Positions 22,828-33,161 of a DNA stretch of 64,000 bases are shown here, in pieces; position 1 is the stretch's first letter; each line of letters opens with the position of its first letter. The notes under the pieces are model-generated. The model was given only the letters and a program-made list of their open reading frames with translations. It made no database searches and was not told the DNA's origin. This DNA is from Gymnogyps californianus (Eukaryota; Chordata; Aves; Accipitriformes; Cathartidae). The stretch lies in contig NC_059500.1 of assembly GCF_018139145.2 (NCBI RefSeq), forward strand, positions 50,896,663-50,960,662, written 5' to 3'. The translations under genes and the position numbers were made by a program.

Positions 22828-23300
22828 GAGGCATTTCACAGGTGTTCCCCTCGTGGTGCCTAATGCATCAGTGGCCCCTGGCTCTTCTCTGTTACTCAAA
22901 ATTCCATCCCCTTCTCCTGCTAAGTCTAGTTGAAATCTCTCCTTATAGGTACCTTTAGGTATTTTTGCCTCTATGCACTCACAGGTTATCTGCTCTCAAA
23001 ATAGGACTCAGGCTGTAGACTGCATCCTGAGGAACACCCCCACAGACTCCTTGTGCAAAGGTTTTATCTGCATCAGAAAATGACTTTAGGAACAGATCTT
23101 CAACAAGGAAAGTGTCTTCTCAACGTCTACAGGGATTATACAGCTGCGTAAGAATTGGCTCTGTCTTACTGGCTTTTGAGCCATGACAGGATCTATACAA
23201 GTGCTGGTGCCTTGAGTGGTTCCCAATGTATTGGTGAGGCTTGAATGCCAGGGTGGAGGCTTGTGACCTGGATTCCCCTTTCCCACTCTTTTCTAGCTCT
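22828..23300 (-). mobile_element. CR1 LINE, region upstream of the endonuclease (segment 3)
   Basis: Minus-strand text continues from the endonuclease side across LTR A into the region 5' of ORF2. It includes the frame with EEPGATDALGTTRGTP near 22850 and, further upstream, a similar SLTNTLGTTQGTS frame (23086-23286). The first 100 bases match CR1 as I know it well. Beyond about 22950 I am less sure, and the left end of the element (about 23300) is an estimate. The similar LGTTxGT motif in both blocks hints at an internal duplication or a repeated motif in the ORF1-ORF2 region. Confidence 0.7.
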
Positions 23301-25907
23301 TTTCAGACAACTTGTAGGCAATTACTTTTTTTCATTTGGTCTACGTGTTTGCCAGAGGTCTGAGATCATAAACTTTTAGAAACTTTTCTGTGCTTTACAT
23401 GGAGTTTTGTGATCAAAGCTTATATGGCAGACTTATCCCTGTGGTTCATCTGCTTTGTGTCAGCAGCCTTGTGTTGGTTCCCTCCTTCTATTTGTGGCTA
23501 AATTTTAAAAGGAAATTTCAGACCTTTATGGAAGTGACTCAAAGTCATTCTTCAGTTGCCAATTTAGCTACAGCTCACTTGGCTTTTTGAAGTGCTTTAG
23601 CAACTGACTGCTATTCTTTTTGAATGAACTAGAAAAGTATAAGCAGCAGGGAAAATATATAAAAAGCTGCATTCACATGGATCTTCTCACTGTTAAAATG
23701 ATCATAATTTTCCAAACTCACTTGAGATGTACACAGTATGTATCCTTCCTACCATCTCTTTGATAGTTTTTATAAAGTGCTCTTAATTACAGTTTTCTTC
23801 AAAATAATCATTTTGCTATTATGTAGATAAAATACATGTTCAAAATGCAGTTTTCCTCATTGTGTGATATTCTCATTATCAGACTCTGTAGCAGTGGAAC
23901 TGAATAACCTAAAACAGAGACTGAAAGACTCTGAGGTCCTTCACTTGGCCTGATATTCTGTATCTACCCTGAGTAGGCTCACAGTGAGGGTGAGTTACCC
24001 TACTCCTCTCCTCTCTTTTTATCGTCACCTCTATTTTACAGTTTCGGGAGACACATTTTACCTATAATTCTACAAAAAAATATAAACTGATAAAGCAACT
24101 CTTCAGTATTTACTCAGATATGCAGTGTTTGTGTGTTCATGGGAATACAATGTCTGTGTATATATACGTATGGGCATAAATATGTTTATATGTGTGTATG
24201 TACATACACATGTACTAAATATGGAAATTTATATATATTTACTTATAAGTGTATTTATTATAATACCTGTATTCAGAAAATGAATATCTCTGTTTCTGTT
24301 CACAGATTTTTTTAAAAAGTATTAAATATAGGGTATCAAACTTAACAGCCAAAAAATAGTTCCTGTTGTCATATTCAGATAAAAATTAAGAAAGGAAGCT
24401 GAAAGTACCATAAAGTAGGAGAAAGCTTGTTATATCAAGACCTACCAAGAATCTGATCAAACAGCAGAGTATCAGCACAGCATATGCAGATGTGGCCCAA
24501 AAGCCAGTTGCTTTTGATAAATAAGTTCTGCATCGTAAGCCCAGTAACCAACTTTACCTCAAGAATGATCATCATTTCTTAGTGTCCCTAGTATGGAGTA
24601 AGTGATAACAGTATCACATCTCCATGCAATTAGCTGTTCTGGGAGATTTCAAAATTCTCTTAAGAACATGGCATTGTCTAAAGGTTAATTCTTCTTCCTA
24701 TCCCTATAGATTTTTATACAGAACATTGACATCAAGACTGGAGAAGATGTGATTCCTTTCAGTCCTTGTCTCTTTCTCTCTTAACTGGGGCATCTTAAAA
24801 GAGGTTGTTTCAAAGTTGTTTCAATTGTCCAGAGTCAACAGCTGAGGAGGCCAACAGCCTGGCAGGGTACAGCACAAGCAATTCTATACTGAAAAGCAGT
24901 AATAACGTAAATTTTTTAAGCGATGATAGCTATGGAAACTGTTGAAATCAGTGGATTTATGTAGTACATGCCCTTATATTTTATCTTTCTCTTCTCTATA
25001 ACCAGTTGCAGTGACAAGAAAATGATTTGCTTTGTCTTGCAACCTTCCAGAAAAATGGCTGAACTAGAGTCAAGACATTAATACCTTACCGTATTTTTTA
25101 TTCTTCTATATATTACTATTCTTTTTGCCAATTCTGTGAAATTTTCAGACTCCATGAGTCCATCCACCTCTTGTAGAAATCCTCACCTTAAAGTGTTTAT
25201 CTTTTTCTCTTTTATAATACATTTCAAAGACATTTTCCTAGAAAAATGACTTACAAAAGGCAGGCTATGTTTAAAACAACATATCTAAATATCAATAATT
25301 AAAAAAATGTTTTACTCAATTAGTTGCTCAAATAGACATTTCAAGGCTGAAAGTCATGTAAGGCTTTTCATTTTTCACTTGAAATATTTGATCCATGACA
25401 TAAGGAAGAGGCAAAAAGATGAAAAAAAGCATGAGTAGTAATATGGGTATTTACATAAGTTTGTTCCCCTGCTCAAACAAAATGTTATTGTAAGTTACTC
25501 TGACCAGAAACAGTATTGCTCAGGCCCTATTCACATACATGGATAAAAAATGGTTTTGTTTTTTATTTTTTCTGCTTTTTTTTTAATGGGAGATTTTTTA
25601 AAAAGAAATTCTTATTTATTCCAGATTTATGGCTTAATTAAGCTATTTTTAAATAGAATGAAGGCAAATTTTAGCATTTGTGACTACAAAACTGAAGGAG
25701 TTCCAGTAACAAAATCAGTAAAGAAGCTCTGGAAAAAGAGTGTCTGAAATTTAAGATATCAGGACAGCAAAGAGATAGTCAGTACCATGAGCTAATTAAA
25801 GTGTGATTAGTAATCAGGAATCATAAAGATGCTGTACTTTAAAATACAGATATTCTCACTTCTGTTACATCTGTCTTCAGACTACACAGATTTAATACAA
25901 TGTGCAA
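23301..25907. other. Anonymous AT-rich non-coding DNA
   Basis: No gene or dispersed repeat recognised. A (TG/TA)-rich stretch near 24125-24250 includes an 18-bp perfect palindrome, listed separately. Confidence 0.55.
24193..24210. repeat. 18-bp perfect palindrome in a TG/TA-rich stretch
   Basis: TGTGTATGTACATACACA is its own reverse complement. It lies in an alternating purine-pyrimidine tract that could form a cruciform or Z-like structure. Tracts of this kind arise easily by slippage of TG/CA repeats. Confidence 0.9.
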
Positions 25908-26180
25908 GAAGTACCCTACTGGATCAGACCAGAGATCTGTGCCCTAGAATTATGTCTATAACAAAATACTAAGGAAAAGAGTAAGAATAGGAAAGCATGG
26001 TGTAGTTTTTACCCAGAACACTTTCCCCCTTTCCAGTGACTTGTGGCTCTCAGAATCAGGACTGTTGTCATTTTATGTGTTAACCCTCACTGTATTTTAA
26101 CTTTATTAATCTACCCACTTGCTTTTTTTTAGCACATGTAATCTCTTAGTATCATAATAGCCTGTAGATCTATAGTTTAA
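25908..26180 (+). mobile_element. Ancient CR1/L3-like LINE 3' remnant
   Basis: The text 'GTACCCTACTGGATCAGACC' followed about 160 bases later by 'TTAACCCTCACTGTATTTTAACTTTATTAATCTACCCACTTGCTTTTT' in pieces resembles the 3' end of old amniote CR1/L3-type elements, which carry an ACTGGGTCAGACCA block and a TAACCCTC...CTTGCTTTTTG block in this order and spacing. It is heavily diverged, so the edges and subfamily are uncertain. Confidence 0.5.
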
Positions 26181-27057
26181 ATAAATCCACGAGAAATAAA
26201 GATATTGTCTAGAACCAGATCTGGGTCAAATTTTTACGAAGTTCTTAAATGCTTATAGCATTTTCACTAGGGTGCTCTGCTTGGGACTTGGGAGGTCTTT
26301 AACATCTTTGATTTGAAGTGACTGTCCTATTAATTTATCATCACCCTTGTGCACGTAGTGGTCATGGACTCCATGGCAGATGTTTACATAACTGGGTGTT
26401 TAGTGTAATTTTAGGTCTACCAGCAGAGCTTTCCCCAGCCTGCTTCAAGGTAGGCTAGGAAACAGCTCAGCCAGCAGGTCTCTGAGGGGAGCAAGTAGCC
26501 CGCAGTGAAGGGAAGAGTAAACCAAAATGGGTAAAACTTCAGTGCTTTGTAGATAATGTGGCAATGGGCATTTGCCCACACTTCAAGACTAGCAGATCCC
26601 ACCACTGTCTAGCTAACTCTCTCAGAGTGAGTGCAAGTCCTGTCAAACTTGCTAGCCCCAGGCAGATTTCTCAGACTCCTGAGGGCAGTAGACACTGATG
26701 TTTAGGCACATGAATTATTCCCACTGCTAAGCCTTTGAGGAAGTAGGAATCTTCATTAGCTCAGTGCTAATCACAGAGCCGGTGCAAAAACATAGGAAGA
26801 GGCATAGCAACGACATAATGAGTGTGTGCTTCCTAGTAAAACAAACCCAAACAAAACCTCCAAAAAACCAACCATCCCCTCCACCCTCAAAAAAACGCCA
26901 ACCAACCATCAAAAAACCCTTCTTATATAAGACATATAGAACATTACTTAATTGAAACTTGAGTTTGTAAGATGTGTTTTAGCAATTACGAGCTTGCATG
27001 CAGATAGATTCCTTGGGCAATCTCAGAGGATATACATTCCCACGACATCTTCCACTG
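26181..27057. other. Anonymous non-coding DNA with an A/C-rich tract
   Basis: No gene recognised. Bases 26835-26920 are strikingly A/C-rich (CCAAACAAAACC, AACCAACCATCC and CCAACCAACCATC type strings) with almost no T or G. Both strands give short frames over it, which I regard as composition effects. Confidence 0.5.
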
Positions 27058-27468
27058 AGTTTGTCTAGTTTGGAGGAAAGGAGACTGAGGGGCGACCTCA
27101 TTGCTCTCTACAGCTTCCTGAGGAGAGAAAGTGGAGAGGGAGGTGCTGATCTCTTCTCCCTTGTATCCAGTGACAGGATGCATGGGAATGGTTCAAAGCT
27201 GCATCAGCGGAGGTTCAGACTTGACATTAGGAAAAATTTCTTTACTGAGAGGGTGGTCCAGAACTGGAACAGGCTTCCTAGAGAGGCGGTCGATGCCCCG
27301 TGCCTGTCAGTGTTTAAGAGGCATTTGGACAATGCCCTTAATACTGCATTTTAACTTTTGGTCAGCCTGAAGTGATCAGGCAGTTGGATTACATGATCAT
27401 TGTAGGTCCCTTCCAGCTGAACTATTCTATTCTATTCTATTCTGTTCTGTTCTATTCTATTCTATTCC
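27058..27468 (+). mobile_element. 5'-truncated CR1 3' end with (ATTCT)n tail
   Basis: Starts in the last codons of ORF2: the plus frame 26998-27354 includes [49 protein letters not shown] and [13 protein letters not shown], all typical of the CR1 ORF2 C-terminus. The 3' UTR ends in CTTCCAGCTGAACTATTCT and an ATTCT-type microsatellite. This 97-codon stretch has no stop, so it is among the better preserved pieces, and its TATTCTATTC tail places it in a subfamily different from the copies at 16.3 and 52.5 kb, which end in GATTCTGTGA. Confidence 0.93.
27422..27468 (+). repeat. (ATTCT)n microsatellite at a CR1 3' terminus
   Basis: CTATT/CTGTT pentamers repeat about nine times. CR1 elements end in short direct repeats, and expansion of that terminal repeat into a microsatellite is a known pattern. 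Confidence 0.92.
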
Positions 27469-30400
27469 AGTTCAGATCTTCCCTTCCAGTCTTCTAAGAG
27501 TTCCAAGAGATCTTTTCTAGACAAATCTGATTCAGTGCACACCATAAGTTTTTCTCCTCTCTAAGCCAATACTTTAAAAATCTTGTCTGATATAATATCC
27601 AAAGGTTGCTGTTGAACTATGTCAGAGACTAATTTCTCCCGGAAAATAAAAGATAGAGATCTTCATCCTCACTAAATAAGCCATTTCAGGAGAGCGGAGT
27701 CAGCTTGATTCATATTACGTATGTCACATAAAAAGGACTAAAGACCCTTACCAAGTCCACATTTGAGTATAGAAGTAATATAGGTAAGTACAGCAGAGGA
27801 GGGAGAAGACACCGGCCCAGGCAGCAGGTCCCAGAGCAGCCATACTCCATTCTCTGGCTGTGCTCAAGTATCTAGCTGGTGAGATTTCAAACACCCCAAA
27901 GCCACTCTAACCTACAGCAGACCACTGTATGCTCCCAAAAAGTTTAGAATAGAGAGAAGCAAACATGGCTTGGAGCTGCTTTCTGAACAATCCCCTTTAG
28001 CTGTACTAACATATACCTCATATCTCTTGTGATCCGGTATGTGACCTCTATGGCGGCAGCAATAGCAACATTTTTTTCTCCTCATGTAGGACTGCAGCTG
28101 AAAAGGAATAAAATATGGCATATGTAGTCTTGGGCTTGAAACTGAGCAGCTGTAACTGGAGAATAAATAGTATTATAACATTTTATTATACAATATTTAA
28201 AATGTCATGGCTACTAAAATAGTGGTATAATAGTGTATGTATATTTTGGATTGTGGAAGGGAGATTGCACAACATTTTGCAGCATTAATCATGGAAACCT
28301 AATGATTTTGACACAGTCATGGACCTTGAGAGCTAAATAAAATTTGTCCATTTTACCTTCCTTAGTTCAAGTTAATGGATTTAAAATACTTTTCCTGCAG
28401 AGAAATCTTGCTTGAATCAGTTGATAAACTCAGATGAGAGACAAATAACATTTGCTGTTTTTTTTCCTGCAAAGCACACAAAATCTTATCCAGGAATATA
28501 AATTTATGCTATTTTAATTCTAATATCTTTTTTTTTGGTGTGGAGGAAAAAAAAATCTATATGTTTATCATACATACAAAGATGTAATTTGTTCTTATTT
28601 CCAGTTTGTTGTGAACTGCCTTTGGTACACAGAAATTCTGATTCAGCTGTCGCCTATAAGGAACTACTGTTTTGTAAAATAATCACATAATTGCAGCTCT
28701 CAACATTTTCTCTTTAAATGTCTTTTTCTGAAAGGAAAAACACAGTTAGTTATAATGAAAGAAAGCCATTATTAAACTTTGTCAGGTGCTTTCTATTTTA
28801 TATGGCAAGATACTAAGCTGTTTCCAAAGAAATAAAAAGAAAAATTCAATGTTTTGAACATTATCCAGGATTTCATCTTTATTATAATTATACAAGATTG
28901 TAGGCTGTTTCATGGTATAGTTTCTCTGATGCACCTGTAGATTGCATGCTTGCAAAATTGCTTGGAAGTTTCTGTCATGAATTTTTGTGGAATGATGAAG
29001 GTGCTCTATTTTATTTATTCTCAGATGTGGGAGGGAAGAATAAATTTTATTGGTTTTTCTAGTAATTTTTTCACTTCTTGTGTGTATGTGTGTGGGGCAA
29101 TGCATACAAGAAAGATAGGGTTTTTTATCTGAACCATTTTTTCTTGGTTGAAAGCTTTTTGTTTACAGAATTCCTGGAAACTACTTATCATATAGATCAA
29201 ATTATTTGCTGTGAAAAGATGCACACTTTAAAATCTTTTAAACTTTTAATTTAGGGAATTAATAAACTGTGATTTTATAATTTGATTATAATGTACGTTA
29301 GCTACTGCAGTTAGATGGTACTGTATTGATTTCAGTGGGGCCATTGATTTATATCAGTGAGGATTAGGCTCACGATCTGCTCATTTTTTTTACTCGTCCT
29401 AGAAAATATTTTGATATTTCATCTGGTATGACTGTTAGCATGTGTATTTTTTAAATCACCTTTAACTAAAGCTTAGCATTCTCATTTGATTCAATAAAGT
29501 ATCACTATTTGATACTAGTCAAATGTTCAATGGAAGATGTAGATCATAACAAACGTGTTTCCCCAGAAAAGTCATGTACACTTTCTTTCCAAATGATAGT
29601 GCAGTTCTAAGACTGCTTCACTGAAATGCCTACAAGCAAATTTAATTAGTCAGTTAAATGAAACTGTCAGAAATTTAGGAAACATTTTTTTAGTAAATTA
29701 TAGCCTTAGGTATTCCTTAATTTGCTTTGTGTAACTTCAACTGGAAAGCCTGTTTATAATATTCTATTTGTTCAGCATGGATGAAGGTCACTTCACATTT
29801 GCTTTTATCTTCTTGCTGTCTGGCCATTTCACAGCTGTTTGAATTTTAATAAGAAGAAAAGTGTTTGGAGGGATTCAGTGAAAAAGGGAAAAAAGTGACA
29901 TTTAAGAGTTTCATAATAATTCTGTTCTTGCCAGCAACAGAATGAAGATGATGTTTTTGTTTCAAATTGTAGATTATGGAAATGAATGCTACAGACAAAA
30001 TTAATAGGTGTAAAATTATGGTAATTATAGCCATGGTAACCAAATTTCCTTGTGCACAGAAAGTAAAGGCCTATGATACAGTACTATAGGTCAGGCATGG
30101 TATCATTGACTCACAGCGTATCTACTCACAATAACCCTTTTATGGAGAATATTTAAGTGGTCTATTAAAACAGAAAAACGTTTCAGAATTAACAAATGAC
30201 ACCTCAAAAGAAAGAGAGAAAGAGGAAGTAAAAAAGTGTTAGGCAGGGCTGCTGAAGTGCTATAAGTACTTATTAAAATGTATGTAGCCTTTCACCTACA
30301 TTGCATAGTTACTGACTTGAAACATGCAGCCCTTTCTTCACTTCTTTTGAAGCTGTACGTTGAAAGACAGAGTGGTGGAACCCACCCGAACACTTTTTGG

Positions 30401-32672
30401 CCAATCACTTTGCACTGTCAACATATTTTTGTGTGTGGAGTGAAGAACTCTACAGGAGAAAGTACTGAGTAATCACAGCATAGAAACCATGTTAACCTGA
30501 TTAGCACATTGAAAGGTACAACTGATATAGAAATAGAATGATTCAACCATTACTTCCAGAAGTACTATAGTGTTTACCTACACTGCCTTAAGAAAAATGA
30601 TTGAAAATACACATGCTTCCTAACATCTATGTGCTAAAAGAGATAAAAGGAGAGAGAACACAAAGATTTAGTAGTGGATTTGTTAAGAGAGTTTTAAAAT
30701 ATACCAAAATCTTAGTTCATACTTACCATTTGTGGTGGAGCCAGAATAGTCCATGTTGTCTATTCTATGGAAAGAAAAGAAGGAACTTCTTAACAAATTT
30801 TTTTGGTTCTTTCCCAGAGCCAGTAGGGCTAAAGCAATGTCAGGTTGTAACACAAACATGCCCCTCATGAAACGATCTGCATAAACACAGAATCACTAGT
30901 ATCACCAGGAAGGCATGATCTTTTCAATCACACTTTATTTCACACAGTCCAGCCAGCTATGGCTTGGAATTTACTCCAGCCATGGGGTTGGAGTCTGAGT
31001 ACAGAGTCTGAGTATAGAGACATGTAAATGTTGGGGAATGGAAAATTGCTTTCACTGATGCTCCACATCAGAATTATTTGAGCTCAATCTCTCTCTGACA
31101 TGTAAAAGTTTCCTAATAGTAGGCAGTTCACCAAATTCAGAAATACCGAGTCCTCATCTCATTTCTAGAACATTATCTCCCTTCACGAACTCAGACACTC
31201 ATGAAGATTAAGGCAAATACATATCATTTTTGTTCCCATGCAACCACATTACCCTCAGAAGACTCCTACACAGCCCATACATCCAAGAATGCTCCCAACC
31301 CCAAATCTGTAATTTGTCTGTCTGGACAGTAATACTGATCAGTTCTTTTAATTTGTTGTCTTTGGGTGCCAACGATCCTGCTTTACTGAGTTAAATCTTT
31401 GAATGCTGCCTCTATGCCAAATTAGATTAGTTTCTGGAGATAAAGAATCATTTCCAATTTGACACAAGGCAAAGTAGCTGTCATTTCTTAATCTAAGTTA
31501 CTTCTAGTTTATGCCTCATCTAAAGGAGGCAGTCTCTGGGTCTGTGTACATTAGCAAGTAACACATTGCGAATAAAAGTAAATCTGTAGCGCAAAGCAGG
31601 CTGATGCTGAGGATCTGACATCTATAATGTATATGTCTTGATAATTTTACTTCTGACTGGTTCTAGATTGATATCATATTCTGAACTTTCATTAGCAGAT
31701 GCAGTGTATCTTCTGATTTCTTTTAATACCAATGGAATCCAGTTTGCAAGATATAATCTCATTATGTGATGTATTCCAAAGACAGGTAATGGGGATGATT
31801 CACTGCAAAACCTGCTCATAAACAGAATAGTAATGTAGATGCTCTCTTTACACCTTAGATGATATAATAAAATCAAATAAACAAAACAGGCAATTGCCTA
31901 TTACAAGGTTCAGATCATACACAATAAATCATTTGCTGGACAAAAAATATATAGCTGTATAACTATGCTAAGAGATGTTTATCTAAACAGCTTGATACAA
32001 ATTTTTTTTTCCTATATTCTGGAAACCAGAAGGAGAAAATGTGCTGCCTGTGAGTATTTGCATATCAGATGCTTTGTACTATCTACAGGTAGATTTAGGT
32101 AACATTCTTTAGTTCAGTGCAGAAAGTTTGTTTGCAACATATAGATTTAAGGATTCTATATTTCCAAATCATCTTACTGATTTTTCATTGTACTGTGTAA
32201 TAACATTTTCCAGAAAATTACATAGTTCTAAGCTGTCTCCTTGAAATGAAATAGCTTGTTATTTTCTTTTCCACTGGGAAGACTTCAGAACAATAGCCTC
32301 TTATTTATATCTGACTAATAGCATTACATTCATTACACAAACAACAATGGCCACCTGAGGAACTAGAGTTAAGTGAATAATTGACAAATTAAAGTCTCTC
32401 TTTCAGTGAACAACAAGCCCATGAGCAAATTGTAAGTAAAAAATATTTCTGTGAATAATTCTAGATTTGTAGGCTGTGAACCATTTATTGTACAATTATT
32501 TTTTTTATGTATAACATTCAGTCTTACTAGGTCCTTCTGATATGCTACATGAATCACATGGTACTGTTTTGTTCCACAGAAGTATGGGTATAATTCTAAG
32601 ATTATGTTTTCTGGAGCAGTGCTCACCTTTCTTAGATCAAAACCTGTTTGCCTTTGAGAATTTGTAGGATTT
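27469..32672. other. Anonymous AT-rich non-coding DNA
   Basis: More than 5 kb without a recognised gene, LINE or LTR. A 13-bp tandem duplication at 30991-31016 is listed separately. Frames up to 107 codons (28782-29105, minus) show no recognisable family features. Confidence 0.55.
30991..31016. repeat. 13-bp tandem duplication
   Basis: GAGTCTGAGTACA is followed at once by GAGTCTGAGTATA, a single C/T difference. Confidence 0.85.
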
Positions 32673-32953
32673 ATTTATGTGCTGGTTTTGGCTGAGGTGG
32701 AGTTAATTTTCTTCATAGTAGCTACTATGGGGCTATGTTTTGGATTTGTGCTGAAAACAGTGTTGATAATTCAGGAATGTTTTCGTTATTGCTGAGCAGT
32801 GCTTACACAGAGTCAAGGCCTTTTCTGCTTCTCACACCACCCCACCAGCGAGTAGACTGGGGGTGCACAAGAAGTTGGGAGGGGACACAGTCGGGACAGA
32901 TGACCCCAACTGACCAAAGGAATAGTTCGTACCATATCACGTCATGCTCAGCA

Positions 32954-32959
32954 TATAAA
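32954..32959 (+). promoter_or_regulatory. LTR TATA box (family 1, copy 3)
   Basis: TATAAA in the context GCATATAAAGCTGGGGG, as in copy 1. Confidence 0.73.
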
Positions 32960-33042
32960 GCTGGGGGAAGAAAAAGGAAGGGGGGACGTTCTGAGTGATG
33001 GTGTTTGTCTTCCCAAGTGACTGCTACATGTGATGGAGGCCT

Positions 33043-33070
33043 GCTTTCGTGGAGATGCTTTCGTGGAGAT
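33043..33070 (+). repeat. 14-bp tandem duplication inside LTR copy 3
   Basis: GCTTTCGTGGAGAT occurs twice head to tail. Copies 1 and 2 have a single GCTTTCCTGGAGAT at this place, so the duplication and the C-to-G change happened in this copy or its close relatives. Confidence 0.92.
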
Positions 33071-33155
33071 GGCTGAACACCTGCCTGCCAATGGGAAGTA
33101 GTGAATGATTTCCTTGTTTTGCTTTGCTTGTGCGTGCGTGGCTTTTGCTTTACCT

Positions 33156-33161
33156 ATTAAA
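33156..33161 (+). terminator. LTR poly(A) signal ATTAAA (family 1, copy 3)
   Basis: ATTAAA in CCTATTAAACTGTC, as in copy 1. Confidence 0.73.
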
